From assembly GCA_963854835.1 (NCBI GenBank), contig OY978530.1:5448501-5512500 (forward strand): a stretch of DNA of 64,000 bases, read 5' to 3'. The translations under genes were made by a program, and so were the position numbers. The stretch comes from Megamerina dolium (lineage: Eukaryota; Arthropoda; Insecta; Diptera; Megamerinidae). Positions 10,278 through 21,908 of the stretch are shown here, in pieces (the stretch's first letter is position 1; every line of letters starts with the position of its first letter). Below the pieces are notes generated by a model that had not been told where the DNA came from, searched no databases, and saw only the letters and a list, made by a program, of their open reading frames with translations.

Positions 10278-12994
10278 TTACAAACTAAATAAAATTATGT
10301 GATATTCCCAACGTTCCATCACAATTTGTTGAGTCACAAGGTATAGCAATTTCAAAGCATATTCAGTGTGTTTTTTCTTTTTAATCGACGATGCCCCGTG
10401 CTCAGCAACAATTGCCTAGCAAGGGGATTCGGATGACTGTGTAATTTTTGAATGTAGCTTCTGCAAGACATTGTAACTTCCTCAGAAATTGTGGGTACAT
10501 TTAAATCTCGATGGATGTTAACGTTCCTCATATACCAAGGCGCGTTTACAATAATTCGCAGACACTTGGATTATATTCGCTGCAATTTTTCGATATTTGA
10601 GGGAGATGCGGTGCCCCAAAACTGAATACCATAAGTCCAGATTGGCTTCAGGATTGCTTTATATAATAGCACTTTGTATTCGAGATTCAACTTTGATCTT
10701 TTGTGTAACAGCCACCATAACTGATTAATTTTAAGCTTGATCTGAGTTTTCTTTGCCTCTATGTGATTTTTCCAGGTTAGCCTTCTGTCGAGGTGAATAC
10801 CCAAGTACTTTGTTGAGGAACATTGTGGAACTGATTGGCCATTAATTTTAAGTGGGGGACATGTATCTGGCCTTAGCGTGAAGGTTACATGTACGCTCTT
10901 TGATTGACTTTTATACGCCATTTTGCTAGCCAGATTTCGAGAGAATCGATATGAGTCTGCAGGAGTTTAGTAGCTTCTATGGGGTTAGAGCGAGAGCACA
11001 ATATTGCCGTATCATCTGCAAAGGTCGATATAAATGTATAGTTATTGCTGGGCATATCTGTAGTGTATAAGAGATACAGTAAGGGGCCCAAAACGCTTCC
11101 CTGAGGAACGCCAGCGTGAATATCCAATGGATTTGTTGTGTAATCCTTGTGATGTAAGAGAAATTGTCTTTTCGTGAGGTAGCTACTAAGCAATGAGGAG
11201 ACATTTGCAGGCAGTAATAGTTTGAGTTTGTAAATAAGGCCATCGTGCTTTATCGAAAGCTTGAGCGATATCAAGAAAGACAGCTGAGCAATACTTTTTT
11301 TCTTCAAAAGTGTTCCTTATCAGAGTTACAATGGGGTGGACTTGTTCTATTGTGCCGTGCTGTTTTCTAAATCCAAACTGATGTTGAGGAATCAGTTGGT
11401 TGAGATTAATAAATGGAGTTATATTCATGACAAGTAGCTTTTCGAATACTTTAGAAAGTAGAGGCAGGAGGCTGATAGGTCTGTACGATGCAACTTTTGT
11501 AGGGTCTTTTCCTGTTTTTGCTATCATAATAATTTTTGAAGTTTTCCAGCATTTGGGATAGTGTTTAATACGAAGGATAGCATTGAAAATGTGCATGAGA
11601 TGAAATACTGAAGCCGGAGGTAGCTCTTTTATCATTTTACCGGTAATTTTATCCGGACCAGGTGATTTTTTTGGGTTTAAATCTTTATAAATTGCTTTGA
11701 ATATGTCCTTTTTTTTTTTTAATTTTGAGCATTATTGAGCAAGGTTGAGAAGTTAATTTTGGTAATGAAGACTGTGAAGAGGGTGGATTGGGTGTAAACA
11801 CACTTTTTAGGTGGTTTGCAAAAGCCAAACCCTTCTCACAGTTGCTTCTAGCCCAATTACCGTCACTCAAACGGATGGGGGAATCAGTGAGAATTGGCCG
11901 ATTTGAGTTTTTTGCTGATTGCCACAAAGAGTAGTCTGACGCTTCACCAGGTGTTAATTTCGCTATGTGCTCTTCTAACTCTTTGTTGTTTTTATTTTTT
12001 AAGGCTTGCTTTAACTTTCGAGTGCAGTGCTGTAGCTATGTTTTCAGATTCGGTGATCTGAATTCTTGCCATTGTCTTCGGAGTCTTCTTTTCTGTCTTA
12101 CTAGCAATTCAATATCGGCTGGTGTGTATGGGCTATAGTTTGATTGCTTGCATACCTTTGTGCAGGTGGCTGAGCTGAGAGCTAATGAGAGCAGCTGGTT
12201 GAATTTTTACATCGTGAGTCTACATCGTGTCCATTTCTTAATACAGTACTCAGAGGAAGATGGGAATTTATATTTTTCTTGAATTTTAACCAGTCTATTT
12301 TCTTTCCAAGGCAATTGCTTTGGGGGCTTGGTGATTTTATAGATATTACCGTGGGTGAGTGGTCAGATGATAGATCATAATTACACTCTGTGCAGATATT
12401 TTCCATCTGCAAACCTTTGGAGACTCCAAAGTCTATGAGCTCAGGTATTTTCCTCTTGCCCGTCGGCCAATATGTCGGTTGACCATTTGAAATAACATCG
12501 TAGCCGTGGTTAGTGATGATTGAACATAGTCTTCTGCCTTTTGGAGTTATTAAGCGGGAGCCCCAGTGAGTGTGTTTGGCGTTGAAATCGCCAGCAACCA
12601 AGAATTTGCTACCAAGAGTTGAGAAAAATTCTTTATATTGCTGTTCGGTAATACTGTATCTTGGGGGACAGTATATCGCAGATACTACTAGCTTAGAGAT
12701 GTATTCTTCCAGACATATAGGTATTGCTTGCAAGTAGACGCTACTGAAATCTTCGAGAACATGATGTTTTATTCTGCTTTTTATCAATATGGCAGTTCCT
12801 CCGCGTGCCTTACCATGCGGATGATTTGTGGTGTGCAGTTTGTAATATGGTATTTGGTAGCAATTTTTATCAGTGAAATGGGTCTCAGATATCATCATTA
12901 TGTCGATTTGGCTGGATTCAAGGAATTGAATTAGCTCCAAACGGTGCTGGCTTAAGCCGTTGGCGTTCCAGTGGCATATCTTGAGACAACTCAT
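10278..12994 (-). pseudogene. Jockey ORF2: endonuclease and reverse transcriptase, frameshifted
   Basis: The first 270 codons (12994-12182) are an intact-looking APE-type endonuclease: LKICHWNANGL, ISETHF, KFLVAGDFNAKHTHWGS and SSDHSP cover the conserved N, E, GDFNA and SDH motifs. Reverse transcriptase follows in three further frames: YRPISLLPLLSKVFEKLL and HQFGFRKQHGT, AVFLDIAQAFDK, AGVPQGSVLGPLLY, FADDTAIL (catalytic DD), then a thumb with YLGIHLDRRLTWKNHI. Breaks lie near 12180, 11690, 11240 and 10890, and stops follow 10571. There is no RNase H, as expected for the Jockey clade. The last readable codons end near 10278. Confidence 0.85.
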
Positions 12995-14376
12995 GGTCTG
13001 GATAGCAATGTTTGGAGTAACATCGATTGATTTTTCATCATTTCTTGCATCATTGTTTGCATTGAGTTCATGAATTGGTTCATATTCTGAATTAATGTTT
13101 GAAGCAAATGTTCAAAAGTACTTGGATGTTGGGTGGGCAGTGAGTGTTTCTGCTCATTATTTACATTGCTTTGTTGGTGTGGGTTTTGTTTTAACACACT
13201 AGCGTATGAATTGGTTTGATTCTTGTTTGGGATTGCAGAGAAGAATTGTGTTGCATCAATATTTTGTCTCTTACTTGAGTTGGCTATCTGAATTAGCTCA
13301 ACTGGTTTTAGAGGTTGATTGCTAGCGGAGAAATTTAGCTTTAGGGTTGTATATACTGGGCAACCTCTATAATTTGCGATGTGATTACCTCCACAATTGC
13401 TGCATTTTTTCATGCTAGCATCGCCTTTAGATTTTGGGCATATGTTTGATTTATGGAGATCTCCACAAATCACACAAACAGCTGGCAGGGTACAATATGT
13501 CTTAGTATGTCCATTTTCTTGGCAGTTACGGCACTGAGGAGGTCCAGTTCTCTTATGGGGTTCTTCGATTGTGATTTTGCGATGCAATAAATATCGAATT
13601 TTATATATGGGGTGTACTTCACCTTTTTTTAGGGGTTTTGTTTCAGGCTGAAGCTCAATACGATATAACGGTTGAGATATAGCTCTTGTTGAGAATGTTG
13701 AATACTGTTTTGGCTTGAAACCCATATTCCTGAAGGCAAGTTTAATTTCGTTAATATCAACATTGGGTTCGACGCCTTTGAGTACAACGATTAAGCCCTT
13801 ACTACTTTTTAGCTGATATGTGTAGTAATTCTTTTTTACAGCATCAAATTCCGCAATCACTTTGCGATAATGAGTTTCGCTGTAGATTTGCACTTTCGTT
13901 TCCTCAATTTGGCTTTTGCGAATAGGAACAACGTGGAAATTCTTTGGTCCTATAAGACTTGTAATTCTAGAAATCAACTTATCTGAGTTGCGTTCTCTTA
14001 AGAAAATGGGTGGGGGTTTGAAATTTTTCTTGGAGATAATATTTTCGTCACTTTCATCACCTGAAAGCAGAGCGTATCTATTTTCCGAACTAATAGGGGC
14101 AGTGTTCTGCTTTTGAATTTTTGTTGAATTCATTTGTTTTGAATTTTGTGGACTTCTTTTTCGCTTTACTACAGTAATGTAGCGATCAATTCCAGTTTGA
14201 ACAGCAACTGGTTCTTTATTAGTCATCGCACAAGTTGCTTTAACTACTGGGTCATGCACTTCAGTAGAAAGGCCGTTATTTGTTTGCTTTGATTTTGTAG
14301 CTGTTGGTGTCACAGCAGGAGAAGCGCATTGTACACTCCACGGTATAGAGGGAGATAGTATATCCCGAGAGAACAA
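12991..14376 (-). CDS. Jockey ORF1, nucleic-acid-binding Gag-like protein
   Basis: The open frame gives about 461 residues. An N-terminal polar region is followed by a PRE_C2HC-like segment (FHVVPIRKSQIEETKVQIYS to RKITIEEP) and three cysteine knuckles: CRNCQENGHTKTYC, CVICGDLHKSNICP and CSNCGGNHIANYRGC. The C-terminus is methionine- and glutamine-rich (MNQFMNSMQTMMQEMMKN). Jockey ORF1 proteins coat the element RNA. The codon at 14374-14376 is TTG, and the frame stays open upstream to about 14535 without an ATG, so the true start is uncertain or lost. It overlaps ORF2 by ATGA at 12991-12994, which would suit reinitiation. Confidence 0.82.
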   Translation of the reverse strand: MFSRDILSPSIPWSVQCASPAVTPTATKSKQTNNGLSTEVHDPVVKATCAMTNKEPVAVQTGIDRYITVVKRKRSPQNSKQMNSTKIQKQNTAPISSENRYALLSGDESDENIISKKNFKPPPIFLRERNSDKLISRITSLIGPKNFHVVPIRKSQIEETKVQIYSETHYRKVIAEFDAVKKNYYTYQLKSSKGLIVVLKGVEPNVDINEIKLAFRNMGFKPKQYSTFSTRAISQPLYRIELQPETKPLKKGEVHPIYKIRYLLHRKITIEEPHKRTGPPQCRNCQENGHTKTYCTLPAVCVICGDLHKSNICPKSKGDASMKKCSNCGGNHIANYRGCPVYTTLKLNFSASNQPLKPVELIQIANSSKRQNIDATQFFSAIPNKNQTNSYASVLKQNPHQQSNVNNEQKHSLPTQHPSTFEHLLQTLIQNMNQFMNSMQTMMQEMMKNQSMLLQTLLSRP

Positions 14377-14786
14377 ATTATTGTTTTTGTCTGTATTTAT
14401 TGTTGTTGCAAATTTTGATGTAGTGTTAGAGTGAGGAATATGTACAGGGAAAAGATTTGCACTGTTACTTTCACTTGTGCAGTGTGTATCAACTGTTTTT
14501 TTTATAATGCACTTATCGGGGTGGTGTGCGCGGGTGATTGCAAATTATTGTTTACACACACATTAACAGGCGAAAATGTTTGCAAACGATATTATTTTAT
14601 TTTTTTTTTTTTTTTCTAAAAAAAAAAAATCACCGAAATAACTCCTTGAGTTTCTTAGCGTCTTTTCGCAAAATATTAAAATTTTTTTTTTACCGAAAAC
14701 AATCACTTTTCCGACTCTATCAAACACGTCCACTCTTATTGGTGACTTTCACTTTATCCACTGTTAAAAAAAACAAGTGTTCTGCC

Positions 14787-15067
<281 letters not shown>

Positions 15068-15343
15068 GAATATAATTTCCCTTTAGTTACTTAGCAACGC
15101 TGATGGTATATATGCTTGATCGTGAAATTTATAAACGAAATAAAAACAAAAAAGAAACAATTCTGCGGAATCTGTGGTAAATATATTTGTTTATTTAAAA
15201 TAAATTTTTATTTGCGCTTGCTTTATTTTGCTTATTTTTGTTTATATTTACAATAATTTGACGTGTTGTTGAAATTTCCCAAGCACATTCCAGTAGTCTA
15301 TTCGCAATAGTGCTGGTTTTTTTTACCTTCCAACTCTATAATA

Positions 15344-15824
15344 ACCTAGACAGATTGCCGGCGCACTTAATCCGAATACTGACAGACGGCAGTATTGCGG
15401 ATTAACTAAACGGCTGATTGCTGTTTTATTAGGTCTGTCCACTTACATTACTATCACTATCAATTTCTCGATATGAGAAAATCTATAAGAAGTACGTGAA
15501 CTGAAAACTATCAGAAACTTGTAAATTGACATTCACCGTTCGTAATTGACAGCTGGATTTATTTGTTCGCCAACACTTTTCATGTTGAAAACTGTTAACA
15601 ATTGTTAAAAGTTTTTTATAAGCGAACATACCTAATATTTTGTAAAATGGATGGAGAAAAATTCACAATAGACAATTTACAGCAGTGTTGCCATCGCAAA
15701 TTGCCCTAATCCTCTTTTATTTTGAGAATTAACTCATAGAGTTTATGCGGATTAGCTGGTGTTAATGCCCGAGTTAATTCGAATTAACTTGGTAATCCTT
15801 AATTAGGCTGCCGTCTGTCTAGGC
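15344..15824. mobile_element. MITE-like element with short terminal inverted repeats (copy in arm A)
   Basis: The ends read (a/g)CCTAGACAGA and TCTGTCTAGGC, an inverted pair of about 10 bases, with weaker pairing inside (GACGGCAG words). Flanks are tctataat and tataactc, consistent with a TA-rich target. The 481-bp unit has no coding capacity. An equal-length copy is at 29414-29894 in the other arm, so the insertion preceded the duplication of the BEL half. The superfamily is not assigned. Confidence 0.6.
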
Positions 15825-15825
15825 T

Positions 15826-16115
15826 ATAACTCAGGTCGATTAAAATATAAGCAACTTCAATTGAACTCGGTTAAAATAGACGATGTCGCTTATTTTTGTT
15901 GTTGCTTTGCATGCAGTTCGGCAAATAAATCAGTGTTCTTTTGCAACTCGCGTGTAAAAGAATGCGGCTTATGACTCAAGTCGATTAAAATATAAGCAAG
16001 TTCAATTGAACTCGGTTAAAATAGACGATGTCGCTTATTTTTGTTATTGGTTTGCATGCAGTTCGGTAAATAAGTCAGTGTTCTTTTGCAACTCGTGTGC
16101 AAAAGAATGCGGCTA
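15826..16115 (+). repeat. Tandem repeat, 2 x 145 bp, in the BEL leader
   Basis: Copies start at 15826 (ataactcagg) and 15971 (atgactcaag) and differ at about ten positions. Each ends with ttcttttgcaactcg..tg.aaaagaatgcggc, which can fold on itself (CTTTTGCA pairing with TGCAAAAG). The repeat lies upstream of the gag remnant and is also present in the other arm. Confidence 0.85.
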
Positions 16116-17968
16116 ATATCGAGCAATTATTTAACATTCCAAAAATGACCAAACCAAATGCTTCAGCGCTTAGAAATGCGGTTGACACTGCAATTTATGA
16201 TTCTTTAACAAATGCTTTATAGCGAATGCATTGCTTATTCACCTGATGCCATCAAAAGTTGATCCAGCTACAAAATCGTGATGGAACGATCAGTTGGATT
16301 ACTCCACCCTTACTTCATGGAACGAGTGTTCGAAATTGTTAATTTGTCGTTGCCAATCACTCGAAGTATATGACGATCAGTCGAGTAGATACGACAGTGC
16401 TGATCAACAGAATCCTAATAGAATGAAATCGCACAATTACAACAAGAAAAATGAACACAAAACATCATTTGCAGTTGCTTTAATAAACGACAAAAAATTG
16501 ATTTGTTAATTAGAGCTGATATGTTTTTCAAAATTTTATCAATCGGTCAAATAACATTAAACGCGTCGTTGCCAACATTGCAAAAGACATTGCTTGGTTA
16601 GATAGTTTCTGGTCGGTATAAATTACTTAAAAATGCAAAAAGTGGAGCATTCAATTTAGTAAATAAAAATATCGATATTCAGTTGGCCTCTTTAGATACT
16701 ACCAAGAAGTACCAAGCACAAGTTACGATTAACATTTTGTTAAAAATACCAAGCGATTACCAACTGGCCGTTTTGAAGTTCGTCTGCCATTTAAAATGAT
16801 TTCGTCAGCACTCGGATCCTCATATGAAACCGCAAAACGAAGATTTTTGTCACTTGAGCGTAGGCTTATGAGGACACTTGATTTCAAAGAAATGTATAAT
16901 AATTTTATGATCTAATATTTGTCGTTAGGCCACATGTCTAAAACGGAAAACATAATTTCTACTGGGCCACATTATTTCATACCACACCAAGTAGTCATTA
17001 GGCCTGGTAGTTTGACAACTAAGTTAAGAGTTGTATTTGAGGCCTCTTGTAAAACATCATCCAATATCTCGTTGAACGATACTCTAATGGTAGACCCAAC
17101 TATTTAACCAGAGCTCTATATAAATCTACTGAAATTTCGTTGTCGTAAATTTGCCATTACGGCAGATATTACAAAAATGTATATACAAGTACAAGTCCAT
17201 GAAGCAGACCGACAATTTCAGCTTATTTTGTGGCGCAAACATCCAAACATGTCTATACAAACGTACAAATTAAACACAATAACATATAACACAGCACCAA
17301 CACCGTTTTTGGCTATTCGATGCTTAAATATACTTGGCAATCTTAATAGAGTAATGCATGCGAGTTCAAGGGTTACACAAGAGGATTTCTATGTGGACGA
17401 TTTATTGTCAGGTGCTGAAACATTGGAGGAGCTTGACAGCATCCAATATGATGTAATATAAATTCTCGATTCAGCTGGCTTTAAGTTGGCGAAATGGTAT
17501 TCTAACCACCAGTTTCTCAATGATAGCGACAATGTTGAAAAAGAAATCACATTTAACTACACCGAAACTACTAAAACTCTGGGTATAGTTTGGCATCCGT
17601 AAAGTGATAAGCTTCATTTTAATCTCAGTGGAAATTTTAATAATTTGAAGGCTACTAAGCGCAATATTTTGCCGGTGTCTTCCCGGTTGTTTGACCCATT
17701 GGAGATTCTATGCTTCTATGCCCAGTTATTACAAAAACAAAAATATCGCTGCAAGAATTGTGGTTGCTAAAATTAGACTGGGATGAATCAGTTCCAATGT
17801 CGGTGGCTACAAACTGGGAGATCCTTAAAAAAAACTTTCGAAAAATCCCAGAGGTACATGTTCCTCGATACGTGAATATATCTTCTTAATCAACAGTCCG
17901 ATTTCATAGTTTCGATAAATGCATCTATGCGTGCGTATGGCTGTTGTATTTATATACGTAGCAAATGT

Positions 17969-17970
<2 letters not shown>
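16116..17970 (+). pseudogene. BEL/Pao gag-protease-reverse transcriptase remnant (arm A)
   Basis: Readable pieces appear in BEL order. FNIPKMTKPNASALRNAVDTA (16136) is from the gag (DUF1759-type) region. ADMFFKILSIGQITLNASLP with WIVSGRY-like sequence (16520-16620) is the end of the BEL protease domain. HYFIPHQVVIRPGSLTTKLR, FEASCKTSSNISLNDTLMV, FAITADITKMYIQVQVHE and DFYVDDLLSGAET (16919-17461) are BEL reverse transcriptase, with catalytic YVDD. FKLAKWYSNHQFL and SINASMRAYGCCIYI lead into RNase H. Large deletions between gag and RT plus many stops make it non-functional. Confidence 0.85.
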
Positions 17971-18043
<73 letters not shown>

Positions 18044-18067
18044 TTTATATATATATATATATATATA
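17971..18067. repeat. (TA)n microsatellite at the left side of the Tc1 element
   Basis: Nearly pure TA repeat with one interruption (tacttta near 18041). The Tc1-like element inserted at a TA within it. Confidence 0.95.
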
Positions 18068-19504
18068 CAGTCAGGGACTAAAGTTTAAATACACCCATAA
18101 AACATCGCTTTAAATAAAAATAAAGCATTTTAACACAAATGTAAGTATGCAGTTTATTTTTAGTTGAATAATGTCCAATATCGAAAACCAAAACAATTCA
18201 CTTTTTTTCATAGATAACTTAAAATTCATCAAAAACTAAAAAAATACATGGGACAAAAGTTTAAATACAATACAAAATTTTCTTTCTTTAGCTGATTTTA
18301 GCTTAATTAAAAAACGTTAAACTTAAATTAATATTTGGTAGGTCCGTCTTGAGCTTCAATGACTGCCTGCAGACGACGTGGCATAGACAGAACCAAATTT
18401 TCTGTTTCGGATGTGCTGATTTCTGACCAGGCCTTTTTCAGAGCCTCTTTAAGGGATTCTTTGTTTTTTAAAACTGCGCGATTGATTTTTCGGTCCAATA
18501 ATTCCCAAGCGTGTTCAATTGGGTTTAAGTCCGGTGATTGGGGAGGACTACAGAGATGACGTGGAGCATAATACAGCAACCAGTCCTTCACCAAATGCGC
18601 GGTATGCTTAGGGTCGTTGTCTTGTTGAAATATCCAACTTCTTCCCAGACCCAAGCTATCCACAGAAGGCTGCAAATTTTGTTCCAATATACTTTTATAC
18701 ACGTGTTTGTCCATTATTCCATCGATAAAAGCCAAGTGTCCCACGCCATCTGCTGCAATTGCTCCCCAAACCATCACACTACCGCCCCCATGTTTAACGG
18801 TTGGTATTAAATTTTTGGTTTGAAGTGCTGTGCCGGGCTTGAGCCAAATTTTTGCGCGACCATCGCTGCCAAAAATATTAAATTTAGATTCATCTGTGAA
18901 TAAGACTCTTCGCCAAAAGTCCTCATCCATATCCTTGTACTTGTTTGCAAAATCCAGACGAAGTTGTCTATTTTTTCCAGAAATAAGCGGTTTTTTACGT
19001 GAAACTCTGCTTAGATAGCCGTTATACCGTAAAGCTTTTTGTACGGTTTTTGGATGAACATGTTTGCCTGACACCGCAGCAATACTACCGGCTAACTTTG
19101 GCGCACTTATTTTTGGATTTTGGCCACTTCTCTTAGGATAAGGTTTACATCTCGGCGAGAAAGTTTTTTGGTCGACCAGGTCTGGGCCTATTTTCCACTG
19201 TTTTGTAAGTTTTATATTTTCTTATTACGTTTTGCACAATTGCACAGGACAAATTCAAAATTTTTCCTATATCACGGTATGATTTGCTTCCTTTAAAGTG
19301 TTTAATTATTAAATCTTTAACACCAGACTCTATTTGTTTTCCTTTGCCCATTATTTTGCTTTCAAGTCTACCGACAACGATGAAATCACTAATAATACTG
19401 AATAAATATGCGTAAGTGAAGAAAGCAAAAAAAATATAACGGTACTTTTCCAAAGAAATTGCAAAAACACGTTTTTTCTTGTATTGTATTTAAACTTTTG
19501 TCTG
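18068..19504 (-). mobile_element. Tc1-like DNA transposon, 1437 bp
   Basis: The left end is CAGTCAGGGACTAAAGTTT and the right end, complemented, is CAGACAAAAGTTTAAATACA; both share AAAGTTTAAATACA. A further internal copy of gggacaaaagtttaaatac lies at 18248, so the ends have the repeated-binding-site layout seen in some Tc1 elements. TA flanks both sides (18066-18067, 19505-19506). The enclosed gene is a DD34E transposase with frameshifts. It inserted into a TA microsatellite, itself within the rearranged BEL region. Confidence 0.88.
18328..19351 (-). pseudogene. Tc1-type transposase (DD34E), frameshifted
   Basis: The start MGKGKQIESGVKDLI at 19351 leads to paired helix-turn-helix sequence (SYRDIGKILNLSCAIVQNVI) and the GRPR-like basic hook PRPGRPK. 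The frame is lost twice between about 19165 and 19085. The long last frame (19074-18328, 248 codons) holds the catalytic domain: FTDESKFNIFGSDG (first D), FQQDNDPKHTA (second D) and SPDLNPIEHAWELLD (E), with 34 residues between the second D and the E. The catalytic triad is complete, so only the frameshifts near the DNA-binding/catalytic linker block it in this copy. Confidence 0.9.
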
Positions 19505-19517
19505 TATATACTTTTGG

Positions 19518-19582
<65 letters not shown>

Positions 19583-19598
19583 GCTGCCCTTATGGTAA

Positions 19599-19663
<65 letters not shown>
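19505..19663. repeat. (TA)n microsatellite with an embedded BEL end motif
   Basis: TA repeats from about 19518, interrupted at 19582-19604 by agctgcccttatggtaaat, the same motif that marks the end of the BEL pol at 19664-19682. The tract thus contains a partial duplication of the BEL terminus. Confidence 0.9.
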
Positions 19664-19664
<1 letters not shown>

Positions 19665-21065
19665 CTGCCCTTATGGTAAATGTGCTAATTTATGTATCTC
19701 ACTTTCAATAATTGCATTTCGCGTTTGAATATTGGCCACGCGAACCATGCCATCTTTTCCAACAATGACATCTACTATTCTGCCTATTAACCATTTCGGT
19801 GGAGGCAGGTTGTCTTAGTGAACTATAACTATGGAGCCAACCTCTACGTTTTATTGGGGCTTGAGCCACTTGGACCTGGCCTGCAACCCGAAGAGGTAAT
19901 CTCTCCGGAACTCACACCAAAATCGCCCTTTTAGATAGTAGACCCGGTGCCATCATTTTGAATACGTCAGAACTTCGCACTCTATAGTAGGTTCGAGTAT
20001 GGCCTTTAAAGAACACCCAATTAATAAAGCCGCTGTTGTGTGCGTGTCGTGAAAATGGACTCTATTACGACAAAGACGGTGGACAATTCCTCGAATGTCA
20101 GGTTAGCGTGCGCTACGGTGCGACAAAAAAGATTCTTCATGGCTTTGAAATCCGCTTCGCACAGGCCTCCGAAATGAGGTGCGCAGGGTGGGATGAATTC
20201 TAACCTCACTCCTCTCTCTGCTTCGAAATTGAGTACTTTGTTCAGACTCTGCTCTCCGAACCACTTCTCTTGACTTTATTGACCATATGTTCAGCCGCAT
20301 TACCCCAATTAGGACTCGTGGTCCAGCATGACAATTAGACAAATGCAAATGGTTGGCATACAGAGTTACGAATCGGGACTTAGGCATCAATAAAGGATGC
20401 TTTGTATCATAAGGTAGTGGGGCATTCAGTAATCTACGCAACACGCACTAAAGTAAATTTTCTACCATTTTCTTCAAACTCGTGGAGAAACGGATTTAAT
20501 TTTTGTACTTGTTTGTTTAATAACAATTAGCTTTTCATACATTTTATTTGTTCAGCATATTCCTCTAGCTGAATGATTTCGACGATTTTGAAAAATGAGC
20601 TATTCTTTTGCTGTAATTGGTTGTTCTGTATGTCAGTTTTTGATCGGCTTTATAAATCGATAAACATAAGCAAGTGTTCGCAATATTTTCATGTACGTAG
20701 AAGAATTTTCAATTATTTCTTAGGTTATGTTACGTTCATTTTCAACAACGAGTACGATTGCTTTAGATTTGCGCATTTCTGACAATGCCAATGTTTCTGC
20801 TGCCTTATTCCCAACAAAGGTTGATAACGTGGAGGGGTGTTTTTAAGCCAGTATAAGACAATTTGTGAGTCGCTCCAGAAAATTGCCTTTTTTGTGTGTG
20901 ACGATAAAACTGGCTCTATAATTTTCCACAATTTTGCTAACAAGTGAGCGGCACAAAGCTCAAGTTTTGGGAGAGTTTTAGTTTTAAGTGGAGCAACTTT
21001 TGACTTGGCTTGACTTGTAATTGCTACCACATTTGCTACGTATATAAATACAACAGCCATACGCA
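19664..21065 (-). pseudogene. BEL/Pao pol 3' half: RNase H, integrase, C-terminal domain
   Basis: On the minus strand the RNase H part reads LPKLELCAAHLLAKLWKIIE and FWSDSQIVLYWLKN. Then come ALLKHP-type sequence (PLPYDTKHPLLMPKSRFVTL), the integrase core EFIPPCAPHFGGLCEADFKAMK and LTFEELSTVFVVIES. The C-terminal DUF5641-type domain (PPKWLIGRIVDVIVGKDGMV) ends at a stop just before ggGCAGC and the TA tract. These follow arm A' (27308-30172) directly once the gypsy insertion is removed. Frames change several times; it is inactive. Confidence 0.87.
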
Positions 21066-21632
21066 AGTTACGTATGTGCTGCCACATACTCAACCAACCC
21101 TCACCAATATTACTGACATCGACAATATCATTCGCAAGTACATAAATAATAATTAAATCGTATAAACAGTCGTTGCATTTAAACAAATGCCAATGACACC
21201 CAAAAATATTATGCAAGAATTAAAGTCACCGACACTTATGAAAAGTGTCATATAACCATCGCTGCACTAAAAAGAACAAGTGCCAATGACATGGGCAAAC
21301 GTTGCGACAACGACACTCATGAAAAGTGTCGTATAACCAGCGTAGTATCATGGCTTAGCATAGCTGCAGTCACTTAACATTTAGCGATTACATGATCGCT
21401 TCACTTTAAGTGGCGTAGCAACAATATCAAGTAAAATTATGTCGACGTCGGTAAATAAAGAAAAGAATAAAGAAAAACAGCGAATACGATTGAATTGCTT
21501 TCACTACATTTGGGTTTATATTAATGAACATGAAATTGTAAAAATTTAGTCTTAAGACCACCTTCAAACAATAAAGATTAAAATTTTGGTTTGAAAAATT
21601 CCTTTTATTTTTCCCGAAGGAAAGATATAACT
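21066..21632 (+). repeat. 5' LTR of the errantivirus-type element
   Basis: 567 bp, matching 26737-27303 base for base as far as I can read. Inside are two near-repeats, cgacact.atgaaaagtgtc.tataacca (about 21201 and 21314), each with a GACACT/AGTGTC palindrome. The promoter and polyadenylation signals (aataaagaaaag, caataaagatt) are plausible but not proven. Confidence 0.95.
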
Positions 21633-21649
21633 GGCGCAGTCGCGGAAAA
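21632..21649 (+). promoter_or_regulatory. Primer-binding site for reverse transcription
   Basis: TGGCGCAGTCG starts on the last base of the 5' LTR. This sequence is the primer-binding site of the 17.6/297 group, usually assigned to tRNA-Ser; the assignment here is by that family resemblance. The match weakens after eleven bases (cggaaaat). Confidence 0.75.
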
Positions 21650-21684
21650 TATTTCTAAAGAAATATTTCCTTTCGAACCGAAGT

Positions 21685-21886
21685 GCAAATAAATAAATAA
21701 GTGCAAATACAACAAACTTGAACAATTTTAACTGCCACAAAACATAAATTTGTTGCAAATAAATAAATAAGTGCAAATACAACAAACTTGAACAATTTTA
21801 ACTGCCACAAAACATAAATTTGTTGCAAATAAATAAATAAGTGCAAATACAACAAACTTGAACAATTTTAACTGCCACAAAACATA
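21685..21886 (+). repeat. Leader tandem repeat, about 2.9 x 70 bp
   Basis: Units begin gcaaataaataaataag at 21685, 21755 and 21825 and are nearly identical; the last one ends at about 21886. It lies between the primer-binding site and gag. Tandem repeats in the untranslated leader are common in gypsy-group elements and could vary between copies. Confidence 0.93.
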
Positions 21887-21908
21887 ATTGTGTGTGAGTG
21901 AAAAAAAC

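Larger units (their letters stand above)
10204..14786 (-). mobile_element. Jockey-clade non-LTR retrotransposon, nearly full length
   Basis: On the minus strand the order is a 5' UTR (14786 to about 14377), ORF1 with zinc knuckles, an ATGA overlap, ORF2 with endonuclease and reverse transcriptase, and a 3' poly(A) of 12 residues seen as T at 10204-10215. The length of about 4.6 kb and the ORF layout fit Drosophila Jockey-type elements. ORF1 is long and open; ORF2 has several frameshifts, so this copy is inactive. The 5' end is placed where SINE sequence begins; no target-site duplication was confirmed. Fragments related to it lie at 43430-43835 and 58894-59160. Confidence 0.85.
15068..17970 (+). 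mobile_element. BEL/Pao element, 5' half, inverted copy (arm A)
   Basis: This arm is nearly identical, in reverse, to 30172-27308, continuing without a break into the complement of 21064-21027. It therefore carries the BEL sequence across the point where the other copy is split by the gypsy element. It contains a MITE-like insertion, a 2 x 145 bp tandem repeat and remnants of gag, protease and reverse transcriptase. It stops at gcaaatgtgg and runs into (AT)n. Small differences from the other arm (for example 15821 region, 17914-17932) show the arms are not freshly copied. Confidence 0.85.

Noticed and set aside
15826..16115. CRISPR-like array
   Set aside because: Only two 145-bp direct copies with no spacers, in an evident eukaryotic retroelement.
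21888..21908. Alternative gag start at 21888
   Set aside because: It is a TTG inside the leader; the first ATG in frame is at 21909.
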